Positions 50,291 to 61,553 are shown, counted from the first letter of the stretch. The stretch: DNA of 64,000 bases from Notospermus geniculatus (GCA_002633025.1 NMRB01001145.1:156317-220316), one strand, 5' to 3'. The notes: generated by a model not told the origin, from the sequence alone. Numbers and translations are program-made.

Positions 50291-52795
50291 CTAAACCACG
50301 GAGGATTCACTGACCCCGGATTCATCAGGTCGGTTTCCAGGCTCATCCGGCACACACCCACACCTACAGGTACACCTTCTCCTCTCTGGCTTACCGATGA
50401 TTTTCGTCTCAATCCCATCGTACGGCTCTCTGATCACTGTCCCCGTTGGATCCATCCCGTGTTGACCGTTCGGCATTATGACCATGAACTTTAGGCCACA
50501 GACTGCAAGGGTTTCCTCAACTTTGAATTTCAGGTTGTCTGCCTTGAGCCTTTTTGTAGCCTCGGTTGTCATCATCTCTGTCAGCCTTGGTATCATGGCG
50601 GCTACCAGGGTAGTTAAAGGGTACAGGATCACACTCATTCCCGTGCTGTTGCTCGGCCTGAACATGGCCACAGAGAACATCACCAAAAAAACAAATAGCA
50701 CTATGAAGGTGGATTTAACCACAGCTTTACAGATGCTTGGGCAAATCGGTTGAATGATTTGGCAGACTTCACGAAGCATCTCTTTGGTAATCATTGTGTT
50801 GAGAACAGGTTTCGCCATTTCACGGTCTTTGTCGGTCTTCGCCATTTCACGGTCTTCGTCAGCCTGCAGCAAAGGTCTCCTCTCAGACATCTCCACACTA
50901 GTCTCTGTCTTACAACAATTCAAGCAACATCCGCAAGATGTGCAACATCCGCAAGATCTGCAACATCCACAAGATGTGCAACATCCGCAAGATCTGCAAC
51001 ATCCACAAGATCTGCAACATCTGCACGCATCTTTAGCCAAGTCAGAAACAATCCAAATCAGCCCTTCGGGTGTTTTCATTTTATATTTGAAAAATCCCGA
51101 GGTGTTCGTATATTTAATTTCCGTTTCACCATAGTCTAGTACATCCATTGCTCTTGTTTCCGTATGCACCGCCGTGTAGGTGTGTTTGTTGCGACAAACT
51201 TGGAACACTAACCGCTTAATCTCCGTATATGAATCAACTAATTGTACACAAGATCGGTGGATATAGTAGATCACAAGTAGTCCACCAGTTACCCAGGTTG
51301 ACACAGTATCGGTACTGACTGTAACAGCCCCGATGATGTATATAATGCTGTTTAACAAGGAATAAATAAAAGCATAACTCATTAAAAGCGCTATAACGAA
51401 GAACATACAGAAAAGACATTTGGCTGTCTTAAATATACAATGTCTTAAATCTTCACTCTTACATGTCTTACATGTACATCTACATGTCTTACATGTACAT
51501 CTATACAAACATGTGATAAATCTGATAAACACTTTCCTCGCTATTTCAAACTGGAGCAGCAGACACCAGATTATCACACTCAATAAGAATAGAATGTGCA
51601 GAATTATTAAAAAACATCCGACAGGAAACATCCACAAGGTACGATCGGTGTATATCCAACTGTATAGGTTGTTACGAAGGTTGACGAGAATCTTCTCGTT
51701 GGAATCGAATCGTCTGAGTGTCTCACGGTTGATGTGATAGTATCCAAGCCAGGCAGCTAAAATGGAATGTACGATGAAGAACAACATCAGCTTGATCTTA
51801 TCCGGTATCACGACTCGACAATCATCCTTAAGGTCGCACGTGCTAACACTCCCTTCATACGGTATTAGCCGATTCTTCGGGATCAATAAGGTACATCCAT
51901 CAATCTCCACGTTTTCCCCAGCTTGACGTCTGCCATCTTGACGTCTGAGGAGGAAATGCACCATTTTCATGCGTTTGCAGAGCAGGTATTCAGCGAATTT
52001 TTCGCTTGCAGACAGTGGATTATATTCAAACAACTGAAACGCCAAGGGTATGACAAGAAGTGGACAGAACAACGCTATGAAAACAACATACGGTGAGTAC
52101 TCAGAGAAGACGTTGCGTCCATGGTTATGTCCTAAGTCATGGAGACATCCATGCCTACGGTTGGCTGGCCTATTAAGTATCTCCTCCCTCGAACAACAGA
52201 TCTTTCCGACACCAACAATAATGCCTGGAAATATCAATGACGATTGTGAATAAACACTTCGACAAATGAGGTCGTCATTGTTTTGAGCCTTCCTCATCAA
52301 CTGCAACATTGACTCCATAGCAAGCTGCACCTCCCGTTCGAATGTCAATCCACGCTGACAACCAGCAGGGCTGCTGACAAACTCCACCGTTAAATCCTTG
52401 ATGGCTATCTGTGAAAGCCAGAATGAAAGTACTGTGTAATCTACCGGCATCTTTAACAGAGGGGAAAATTCATCGGTTGTCCATACCCACCAGTTGGGGT
52501 CGAAAACTTCCACCGACTCATTCTTAAAGGAGGACCATTGGATACCGGATATGTGAATGTTTATAATCCTTGCTCCGTAGAATGTTCGAAATTCCTCAAA
52601 TTGTTGCTGCGTCTTTTCGAAATTTGTTATATTCAGAGAACATGTTGTATTCGTCCTGTTTTGGTTCAGGCTTGCGTTGAGGGAATCTGTTACTGCTGTC
52701 AAACTGACCAATGAAATGATCAGCAGCCACGTGTACGCGGGCAATGAGCATGCACTCGTACTCATCATATTGGTGGTCTTGAATAACCGCACCAA
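50291..52795 (-). CDS. uncharacterised multi-pass membrane protein with Cys-hexamer repeat, 834 aa
   Basis: A single open frame without introns. The N-terminus has a signal-like segment (about 20-37, WLLIISLVSLTAV). A putative extracellular domain (38-235) follows, with five N-glycosylation sequons (N40, N46, N49, N55, N92). Membrane segments are likely at about 236-256, 334-353, 388-416, 459-492, 500-512 (short) and 694-712, with a weaker one at 720-736. A cytosolic-type Cys cluster, YRCTCKTCRCTCKTCKS, lies at 431-447. Residues 591-628 are hexamers of the type CGCCRS/CGCCTS, an 18-base DNA repeat and a plausible site for palmitoylation or metal binding. The tail (806-834) is Cys- then acid-rich. 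TATA-like sequences (tataaact and tataaatt on the minus strand) lie 6-35 bases before the first ATG, so initiation at Met10 or Met11 is also possible. I considered DC-STAMP-like proteins but cannot see their diagnostic features. Confidence 0.85.
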   Translation of the reverse strand: MVRLFKTTNMMSTSACSLPAYTWLLIISLVSLTAVTDSLNASLNQNRTNTTCSLNITNFEKTQQQFEEFRTFYGARIINIHISGIQWSSFKNESVEVFDPNWWVWTTDEFSPLLKMPVDYTVLSFWLSQIAIKDLTVEFVSSPAGCQRGLTFEREVQLAMESMLQLMRKAQNNDDLICRSVYSQSSLIFPGIIVGVGKICCSREEILNRPANRRHGCLHDLGHNHGRNVFSEYSPYVVFIALFCPLLVIPLAFQLFEYNPLSASEKFAEYLLCKRMKMVHFLLRRQDGRRQAGENVEIDGCTLLIPKNRLIPYEGSVSTCDLKDDCRVVIPDKIKLMLFFIVHSILAAWLGYYHINRETLRRFDSNEKILVNLRNNLYSWIYTDRTLWMFPVGCFLIILHILFLLSVIIWCLLLQFEIARKVFIRFITCLYRCTCKTCRCTCKTCKSEDLRHCIFKTAKCLFCMFFVIALLMSYAFIYSLLNSIIYIIGAVTVSTDTVSTWVTGGLLVIYYIHRSCVQLVDSYTEIKRLVFQVCRNKHTYTAVHTETRAMDVLDYGETEIKYTNTSGFFKYKMKTPEGLIWIVSDLAKDACRCCRSCGCCRSCGCCTSCGCCRSCGCCTSCGCCLNCCKTETSVEMSERRPLLQADEDREMAKTDKDREMAKPVLNTMITKEMLREVCQIIQPICPSICKAVVKSTFIVLFVFLVMFSVAMFRPSNSTGMSVILYPLTTLVAAMIPRLTEMMTTEATKRLKADNLKFKVEETLAVCGLKFMVIMPNGQHGMDPTGTVIREPYDGIETKIIGKPERRRCTCRCGCVPDEPGNRPDESGVSESSVV

Positions 52796-54990
52796 AGTGA
52801 CAATTTATAGATAGGACTGAGTTTATAGGACCGAGTTTCTCATTCAGGAAGGTTATCGTCCAAGATATCAGGACGCACTCACTACGCACACTCAGAACTG
52901 ACGTTTTGGAGATTTTAAACCTACTTCATACATTTGTGTGACGGTCTGGGATAACCCGTCGGAAGTCGCTGAGTGATCAACAAGGGTTGTTAGATTGCCT
53001 GTGCATTGAACTGCTATTGTTCACCTGTTACGTGGTACGTTTCGGCTATTGAAATGTGCGGGTTCACCAAGGCCATTAACACTTTCCTCAAACGCGACAT
53101 CCGACGGGTTTTCCTACACCGCCACAAATTTGTATGATGATGTTCATGGACAAATGTATGATCGTCTAGACGTTTTCCCAACAAACTTGAACACCATCAA
53201 ACATGTATGATGATGTTCAAAATTTTAGCTGCATTGTGTAGACGGAAATCCACAACAAGCTTGGACATCATCATAAATCATACACTATATATGCCTAGCC
53301 AGGCTACTCTCCAAATCTGTATCTGAAAAAGCCCGAATTAAGCCTGCCGCACACGTGAGCTATCTGCTGAGCAAAAAGTTATTCGAGACCGTTTGCTCAG
53401 CAGACACAGGGCCAGCTCTGTGATTTTTTTTCTCTTAGCCATTTTTTTAGCCAGATGAAAACTTGTTTTAGCCAAATCCTTGTCATTTGAGCCAAGAAAT
53501 TTAAATTTGAGGAAGAAAAAATAAAGACATTTGATTGCATTAAATCATAACTACATGTACATTTATTCCAAACTCTATAAATCCCGAAACTACTACTTAG
53601 CCTAGTGCTAGAATTAAGGACATGGCCCTTTGCCGCCTTAGTGTGGCACTTTTTACAATATATGCAGCAATTTGCTCTGACATTTGCCACAGTAAAGTTA
53701 AAACTCTGTTCCCCATCTGCAGATTGGCATCTTCAACCACCAAGGGTAAAATATCAGTCCTGCGCAAGCAAAGTGCCTTTGATAATCAGAAGTTTGCACC
53801 AACTATAGGCCTACTACGTCTAGCTGCCCCACAAGTAGTGCACACCGACATCTATAGACATCAAAGCTTCGTCAGACATGGCAGAGATCAACATCAAAAG
53901 TAGCCGCTTGCCACAAGTGTTTACGACCCGTCAATCATTCAGTTCATGCTGGCGGTGATGACTGTTTCACCCACAGTTGTTACTAGTTTGGTATGACACT
54001 GTAGGTCAATGTATAGTGAACACCACCAACTTGGGTGAGACAGAGTTCCGTTCGACGATGTCTGGATGGGTGCTGAAGAGGGATATGTGCAGAAACATGC
54101 GCACGGCTACCGCTCTGAAGCAAGCGTTGTCGGGCAGTAATGAGTCAGAAAGTGGGTTTTTAGGGGGTTTTAGAACTTTACTGCAGTGCAGCTTTGTGTC
54201 TTGACTAAATCGTTTTTTTCTCCTTCGCCAAATTTGTAGCCTTACTTGGTTTGAGTTTCGCCATGTTTATTTTATTTTCGTTTTGGCGCAAATGGCGAGC
54301 GGCAGCGCGGGCCCTGAGACAGCTTGCTGTGTGCGCGTATTTTTCGGTGAGATTTCTGCCTCGCGAGGTCTTGAGGTGAATATTCAACATGTTTGATATT
54401 CCTCGCCTCGAGAGGCGAAAAACTCACTGTGTGCGCGCTACTTGAGCTACGTGCTGAGGACAAAAATTCCAGGTGGCCAATGAAATCACTTCCTTTGTTC
54501 ACATGATTTCAAGATGGCGGTCTCAACGGAATAGCAGACATGCACGAAACGGAATACTAGTATGTATGTTGAATTGGAAGTACATGTAAATGTAGTTGGA
54601 CGATATTAAGTGTTGGGGACAAGCGATAATCGGCCCCGTCAATGAGGTCAAAATTGTCAGAGATTAAAACATCTAACATCCTGGTAGATAAGACCTGTCC
54701 AGACTGATGGTAAAACCAGATATATCTGGTTATTAAAAAAACGTCCCACTGTTCAAACTTCAATATCTGTGACCATCCAGGAAAACCTGAATAAAATCGC
54801 CAGTACACACATTAGCATAAATGTCAAAAGTAAACAAGATGACATTGTAAATGTCAAATGGTTCCCGATGTACAGGTGCTTCTTCCAGTACATGAACGGT
54901 ACATGGATAGAGATCAAGATAAGTTGATAGAGATCAGATACCCGGTACATTGATGGAGATCAGGATACATTGACAGAGATCAGGATACAC
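52796..54990. other. upstream region of the membrane protein, no recognised gene
   Basis: TATA-like words lie immediately next to the gene. At 53125-53285 the phrase tgtatgatgatgttca and inverted relatives recur three to four times. 53340-54470 has ctgctgagc and gtgtgcgcg phrases at both ends, a possible decayed element. Short frames show no motif. Confidence 0.4.
54900..54985 (+). repeat. tandem ~22-bp units (GGATACATTGACAGAGATCA)
   Basis: Four imperfect copies of tagagatcagatac, gatggagatcaggatacat, gacagagatcaggatacac. Confidence 0.7.
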
Positions 54991-55059
54991 TGACTGATGG
55001 ATTACGTGCCCATAATTTAATCTCATACCAATAACTCACCCCGTAACAGTGTCAGCCAG

Positions 55060-55225
55060 GAAACGGGCGCGATCGCGCTGGCGCCCGTAAATGCCCATGA
55101 AAAAAATTTTCTGGCGTGATCCATGACGCCCATGGATAGACTGCTGGCGTGATCAGAATAGCGCCCGTAATCAGCTTCTCACTGACGTGTTCGCGCCCGC
55201 GAGTTGCCGCAAATCGCGCCCCTTG
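55060..55225. repeat. GC-rich inverted-repeat block (GGGCGCGATCGCGCTGGCGCC)
   Basis: gggcgcgatcgcgc, ctggcgtgat and gcgcccgtaa are each present two or three times in both orientations. A related block is at 60855-61000. Possibly a small foldback element. Confidence 0.55.
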
Positions 55226-55598
55226 CAATTCCACTCACATATGTCCCATCAGTAACCTGGTACTCAACTGGTTGACAGACATGGCTTCCTAACTGACGCA
55301 ACTTTAAAGTCGGCTTCATTGATGGAACTCCCGACGTCAGCATTCAATCTGAGAAGAGATTGTCACGTTTCCTTCACCATTTCTCTCTAAGTATTTCTAC
55401 ATTCCTTTGTAAACTATTTGGCTGTAATCCAGAAAGAGTAATGCTTCCCAGTCATGCCAGTGTTGGTTGGTACTTTCTTCCCATTAAACTGATATTTACT
55501 TACATGTAGATTAATAGATGTTGAGGTCAACACCGTAGCAAGGTGCAGTTGTCAACGATCTTTCATTCACTCAAGGCTAATCTTTCTCATACAAAAAA

Positions 55599-56319
55599 AT
55601 AGTGCCAATGGCACTGTGCCCGTTTGGCTTGAAGCACAGTGGTGGGAATCATCAGCAACCCCATAAAAGCCATTTAGGTACAAACATGTGAAAATGCCAT
55701 ATCTCTTGACTAAGAACATGCAAACCATTAGAAGAAGAGACAAATTTGTAATTTCAGGTGAACTTTGACCTCTGTGACCTTGAAAAGTAGGTCAAATTAA
55801 AAACTCAGGTACTATATCTTATGTATCCTTATTAGATATACCCATGAAAAAAATTTGACAAAAATCCATCTCTTGGTTATGGAGAAATAGCACTTTCAGT
55901 GATTTTGGTTTTGGCCCCCTAGTGGCAAAGTGAAGAATCAGATTTCACCGAAAGTTTGTCTGTAAGTTGCTATAACCTAGAGGTACATGTGTACAAAGTT
56001 TCAACATGATAGTTCAAACCATTATCAAAATATAGCCCTTTGAAATTTTTCACAAAACGCCCCCTGGAGGTCAAAATAGGAATCCAATCATGCTCAAAAT
56101 CGAACTCGACCTAGATCTTAGGCCTATATATAGACCCACCGAAGACCAAAAAGATTCGTCAAAAAATAAAGGCGCTAGAGCGCTAACAAACCAAAAGTTT
56201 ACGGACGAAGCGCCGTACCGCCGAACCGCCGTACGGACTAACGCACGACAGACCACCACTAAATGACCCCAACCACAGCATAAGCCCTGCTGGGCCTTGC
56301 GGCCAAGCGGGCTAAAAAA
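55599..56319 (+). repeat. family C modular repeat, copy 2
   Basis: Starts atagtgccaatggcactgtg and ends ggccttgcggccaagcgggc followed by taaaaaa. The middle includes the GACCTTGAAAAGTAGGTCAAA module also found in family A, showing module exchange. Confidence 0.8.
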
Positions 56320-56715
56320 CAGTCAAACTAAAACTTATTTGGTTGTGATCCTGACAAAATATCCTTTCCAAAGATGTATAAGTTTACTGCTCCAGGTCCT
56401 GTATATTTACTTAAAGTCAAAGAAGGACTGCCATCCGACTTAGGCCTGCTTGAGCACGCCTGATGATGTTTTGGCGGGAAACCCCATGTGAGGAACTGGG
56501 AAGGCATTATGAGCATACATGTACTTTGCATATATTCAAAATACGTGACCCAGACTGCGTGACCTATTTAGTGTATCATCCAATGGGTGAGGGGATGCCA
56601 CAGGGATTCCCATGATGACATCATTGTTTCAACTATATTTGGGGTGTTTGGGGTGTTGACACTTGCACGAAGCATGCATTCTGAGTGCGTCATGTCATCG
56701 AACTGTGTACTGTAG

Positions 56716-57467
56716 CACAGGCGCATGAGGCTCGGTCTGTGGGGGTCTTCACGTAAAATCAGGGTTCAGTTCTATACACACTGCATGACTGTGTACAGTG
56801 TACACAGTCAATATAAAAAGAAACCAGGTTGGAAACGCAGCCTCGACTCGCAACTTTGGTCGATGTTTTCACTTAGAAAAACACCATGCCAACCGCTTTA
56901 TTATACCTCAATAGAATCCTCTCGATTTGTACTCCACTCTGAACACCTTTTTAACATGTTTAACACAAAAGCATAAAATATAAACCGAGAAAAACCTGTC
57001 TTTCAAAACTATAAAAAGTTGTCAGCCACCATGTCGGCCAAAATAACCTTTCCTATAGCCTCTGTGTAAGATGAACGCTGATTGGTCTATGGCGGTAACA
57101 ATCAGTGTCCATGTCCAATCAGCGTTCATCTTACACAGAGGCTGTACGAAATGTTATTTCAGCCGACATGGCGGCTGACAACTTTTTATCTTTTTGAAAG
57201 ACAGGTTTTTCTCGGTTATATCTAATGTTTTTGTGTTATAAAGGCGTTCAGAGTGGAGTACACATCGAGAAGATTCTAATGAGGTATAATAAAGCGGTTG
57301 GCATGGCGTTTTTCTAAGTGAAAACATCGACCAAAGTTGCGAATCGGGCTACTCGTTTCCGACCTGGTCTTTTTATATACACACTGGGTGTGTATATCCC
57401 AGTGTGTACAAGGAGATACCCCAATTTTACGTCAAAACCCCCACAATCCGAGCCTCATGAGCCTGTG
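56716..57467. repeat. 752-bp near-perfect palindrome
   Basis: The left arm 56716-57085 and right arm 57115-57467 are reverse complements with a few mismatches and indels; the 29-bp loop is tctatggcggtaacaatcag plus flank. Landmarks in each arm: gcctctgtgtaagatgaacg, ggctgacaactttttat, ttgaaagacaggtttttctc, cataccaaccgctttatt-like. The ORFs inside are mirror products. Either a large foldback transposon or an inverted duplication. Confidence 0.9.
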
Positions 57468-57594
57468 ACTGGAGTTAGTCTGGATTTTCTCAGACGGGGC
57501 GGGAATGTGCCTTACATTTCAAGGAAGTTTTGAACCATCACAACATAATAAGAGTGAATTGTGTACCATGCTGATGTGCTTCAGGCTCTTTTAA

Positions 57595-57798
57595 AGGACC
57601 ACGGTATTGCCACTTTTTCTCGACAGCCGGCACCACCGTGCCACTCTCCAACCCAGGGGCTAACTGCATGTCGGCGAATTGACCTGATTTACTACATACA
57701 TTTTGTAATGCATTTTTGTAGTTCGTCTTACTGCCGCCAGGTGGCTCCCTCTACGCCAACAGTCAAATAATGCATTTGAGATCCAATACCGTGCTCCT
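57595..57798. mobile_element. TTAA-flanked MITE, relative of 4044-4254
   Basis: TTAA at 57591-57594 and 57799-57802. aggaccacggtattgccact and the internal gacagccggc-ccacc match the earlier copy. The right end is caataccgtgctcct. Confidence 0.75.
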
Positions 57799-57903
57799 TT
57801 AATACCGCTTTAAGTTGTCATCCTCAGGTTGTTTTTTTGTCCCATAGCTCTCCGACAGCGGCGAAATATACCCGAATTGCAAGATTTCCTATTCAAATTT
57901 TTT

Positions 57904-58147
57904 TATAGACCATTCTCAAATTCCCAGATCTGCGCACTTCCTCCAAAATTTCATCCATAACCTCGATCTGAAACCGGGTGACGTGACGCAATCCATTATT
58001 CAGCAATGGTTGAATCTGACGCAACATCGTCGATGTCACTGTCGTGGGGCTGTCTGCATCACGTCATTCAGCTTCAGATCGAGGTTATGGTTGAAATTTC
58101 GGCGGAAGTGCACAGATCTTTCTTGTTTGCGATGAGAACAGTCTATA
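57904..58147. mobile_element. foldback MITE (AGATCTGCGCACTTCC), copy 1
   Basis: agatctgcgcacttcctcc and ataacctcgatctgaa pair with ttcagatcgaggttat and gaagtgcacagatct. A second copy lies at 61798-62082. Confidence 0.75.
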
Positions 58148-58354
58148 GGCCTAAGCATTCCAGCTCCTTCTAATATGGTGAAATATCCACTCAGATGCAA
58201 GGAAATCACGTCTCAGGGGGTCTGGAATCCAAAATTTTTCTAGGGGAGGGCCCCCAGACCCCCACACTTTTTATTTTTCTCGCACATTCGGCGCTCGAGC
58301 CCGCCGAGTCATCACCAATGGCAGTGGAGAACACTGAGTCTATACACTGATTCG

Positions 58355-58465
58355 AGATGATCATGCAATCATCCACACATAATTGGCCCATTTGTGGTTT
58401 GTGGTTAGGTTCCATTGCAAGGTAAAATGAGTGCAAAAACGACTGGACATTCTGAAAAGCACCTT
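58355..58465. mobile_element. one-arm fragment of the 33608-33877 MITE
   Basis: gatcatgcaatcatccacac, tggttaggttccattgcaag and gagtgcaaaaacgactggac match that element's right arm. Confidence 0.75.
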
Positions 58466-58884
58466 TTTTTAGCAACTATTTGCAGGCAAAAAATTCCTTG
58501 TAAAAATTCCCGCGAAAAAATGTAACTCTGCCTGCTTTTTTCAGTCCAATTAATTTTTCATCTTTCTGTTTTAGAAGTGAACATTGCAAATTGCTAAAGA
58601 GATACGCAGACTATAAAATATTAATAATTTCTGAACATTTTTCGAGTACAGGACATTACTGAAGATGTAGTTGAAGATAACATATCAGAAATTCATGGAG
58701 AAATAAATGAGGTACATAAAGGTCTGTTAAGCCAGGTGATTCTGAATAATCTTGCCTGTTCTCTTCCTATTACTACTTATCATTTGCACACATTGAGCAG
58801 AGGAAGAGATGAGATTTCTTGCTCACACAGTACGGGACATGTAGGAGCTAAGTCAGCTGACCAATAGGTGTCCAGGGCTTGTTA

Positions 58885-59330
58885 ACCTAGTCTACACTAC
58901 CCACGAAAGCGCTGCCGATGGACCACCGTGAATAACTGCTCGCGGTGTCACTGCGAACGTGTCTACACCTGGTGAATACTTGCGGCTATTCCCTGCCCTC
59001 CTATTGGCTCCCGGCCGATGACCTCATTCTGATCAACTACATCAGGGTCACCACACCAGCGGCCACTGACCGCCGATATCCCCGGGAAGGTGTCTACACT
59101 TATTCACGGTATGCCGGCCAACTCGCCGGCGGCGTGCTTGCTCCCGATTTTTTCAACATGTTGGAAACTGCCACGAGTGCCCAGGAACGCCGGCGGGGTG
59201 TTCACGGGCATTTCTATTCACGGTCATTCGAGGTGCCGTGTCTCCACTTGGGCCACGAACCACCGTGGATCACCAGCCGAGTCACCGCGAGTATACTCCC
59301 GGTGATTCGCTTGCCAAGTGGAGACAGGGC
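58885..59330. mobile_element. MITE with imperfect TIR and TTA flanks
   Basis: acctagtctacac and gtggagacagggc are imperfect inverses. TTA lies at 58882-58884 and 59331-59333, a Harbinger-type target. The GC-rich interior has cattcacggt and accgtgaata inverted words. Confidence 0.55.
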
Positions 59331-59569
59331 TTAAGATGCGAAATTGCACACGTGCACCATGGCACACCTAATATCACAGAGGGGTGCAAAAAACGCGCAC
59401 CTAGCACTGAAAAAAGTTGAAATTCTGCGCACCTTGCAAATCTGTAATGTCGACGATGTTGAGAGAGAGTGTGGTAATGAATGTTAAAAGTGTTCATAGT
59501 TAGTGGTATTGCCTGAAGATGGCATTTCAATCACTCAGTTTGAACCAACATCATTATCAAAACTACAGA

Positions 59570-59838
59570 ACAGGTCACAATTGACATCCCTACGGCTTCG
59601 CGTAAGTTACTCGCAAGTTACACGTAACTTACGAGTAACTCACGGCTTTGGTTTCGTGTAACTCACTGCATAACTCGCCAAAATCGCGTAACTCGCCTCG
59701 TAAATCACTGCATAGCTAGCGAAATTCGCTTAACTCACCGCGTAACTCACCTCGTAAGTTATGCGTAACGAAGCTCGTGAGTTGTTGCGTAAGTTACGCG
59801 TAACTTACGTGAATTTAGGGATGTCAATTGTGACCTGT
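59570..59838. mobile_element. MITE with 22-bp TIR and GTAACT-rich core
   Basis: acaggtcacaattgacatcc pairs with ggatgtcaattgtgacctgt. The core is about twenty degenerate copies of cgtaact(t/c)(a/g)c in both orientations. Confidence 0.85.
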
Positions 59839-60364
59839 ACTGTATGAACGCGTGTATTCATGTTAGTTCGTCCACGTGTGCTGAAGATGGCGCTGCGATC
59901 ACCATAGCAAACTGAGCACCTAAAACAATGGAGGTGCTCAAAAAACTGAGCACCTGCAGTTTTTAAAAGACAGACCCTGCTGAAGGGGTGTAATCGATTT
60001 GCAGTCGACCTGACTTGAGTTATGATTCCGTGCGCCCAGATGCCACCTGTTCCTCAATGAGTGCACACGTTTTCACTTTCGCGACCTCGACATCGATTTC
60101 TTCACTTGCAGACTGTTCCATCGCAGCGCAGGCAATCGTAACGCGACCTGACATCAGCATTTAGCCATATTCTTGAAACAACAATTTACGCCATAAAGAT
60201 TCAACAATCCAAATTCTTGCCAAAAAAATATTCCTGACTCTGCAGACATTACTTGGGCATTTACATGCAAGGATCGTCCCTATTATCATAAATCGAACGA
60301 CCTCATAAGTGAGGAAATTTAAAATCTATTTTGGTGCACACCAGAGCAGTGCATGTGAGGAGAT

Positions 60365-60535
60365 TTGCTTAGGGGAGTGATTGGTCACTCCCCTGGGACA
60401 CTCCAGGGGAGTGAACTGAAAATCACTCCCCTGGAGTGTTCCCCGGAAGCAGATCACTCCCCTGGAGGTTCCAGGGAAGCAATGAAAAAAATCACTCCTG
60501 TGGAGATTTCCACAGGAGTTATTTGCGTTGTCAGG
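60365..60535. repeat. cluster of GGGGAGTGAT hairpins
   Basis: ggggagtgattggtcactcc, ccaggggagtgaactgaaaa with tcactcccctgg, and ctcctgtggagatttccacaggag form three successive stem-loops. Words tcactcccctggag repeat directly. Confidence 0.75.
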
Positions 60536-60854
60536 GGAGGGGGATACAGTGTACCGGGTCTTTTGGTGCAGTACCATGTCTTTTGCCAACCCCAGGCATT
60601 TTGTAGAGTTTAAGTCTGTAAGTTCATCCACTTGCTTGAATGCTTTCTTTATTATTGCTCTCACTTCTGTTTGTCTATAATTGATATCATACTGTCCAGT
60701 GAGACCATAATGTACTGTAACTGTCCTGTGAGACCTAAGGTAGGCTACTTCCGGTTCCTGTCTCTCTCTCTGGGCCATGCTGCCATGAATGCCATGTGTA
60801 TTTGAATGATTTGTGACATTATGATGATCCAGCAATAAAATCCGAACTTCCGTG

Positions 60855-61000
60855 AGCCGGACGCGCTTCGCGCTACTGAAAGGAGTTTTGGGGGCGCGAT
60901 TTGATCACGCCTCTGAAGGGGTCTTGGGGCGTTTTCTATCACTCTCCCGGGCATTTGTTCAGGGGCGTGTGGCGGGCGTGGCGCGATCGCGCCCCTTTCC
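60855..61000. repeat. GC-rich block with GGGGGCGCGAT / GCGCGATCGCGCCCC
   Basis: ttttgggggcgcgatttgat, tcttggggcgtttt and ggcgcgatcgcgcccc resemble 55060-55225. No gene is seen. Confidence 0.45.
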
Positions 61001-61074
61001 TCGCTTGCACTGCCAGAGTTACTGATGCATCATCAATGACAAATCCATCTAGGATTTTATTCAGGTTGCTCTTA

Positions 61075-61553
61075 AGCCTAGCGTACATCACACTTGCGAC
61101 TGAGACAACTAGTCGCCAGCTACTGGCGACTGGGAGGATCTAGCTGGAACTGGAGGCGACTGATCAGTTGCCAGAAATGGTCGATCTACACATTCTTGTG
61201 ACTCCCTGGAACACAGATTTTGCCACTAATGCCAGTCACCGCGAGTTGCACTGTTCAACTTTTTAGCGACTAGTTGTACCCAGTTTCGTTCAGTCACTGC
61301 GATGACGCGGACTTGCGACTGCAGTGCCAGTTTTCTGAACCAAACCTAGTCTCATCGAGTCCCAACGCCCCGGATGTTACCTGAGTTGCCGCCAGTCGCA
61401 AGTGCAATGTACGCAGTCAGGACATGACGACTGATTGGATCCTCCTAGTTTTACTGAATTGGTGAATTTGCGATGTGCGTGCAGCACGTACATCACCTTA
61501 GTGAGCGACTCAGATCAGTTGCTTCCAGTTGCAAGTGCGATGTACGCCGGGCT
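61075..61553. mobile_element. Harbinger-type MITE, TTA duplication
   Basis: agcctagcgtacatcacact and cgatgtacgccgggct are inverses. TTA lies at 61072-61074 and 61554-61556. The interior is built of gcgactg, ccagttgc and tagtcgc words. A truncated relative starts at 63232. Short PIF/Harbinger MITEs use this target. Confidence 0.75.

Noticed and set aside
50750-51139. Plus-strand frame with SARSATSTRCATSAR repeats
   Set aside because: Antisense of the Cys-hexamer region of the membrane protein.
50291-52795. Assignment of the membrane protein to the DC-STAMP family
   Set aside because: Topology is loosely similar but I could not see diagnostic residues; naming it would be a guess.
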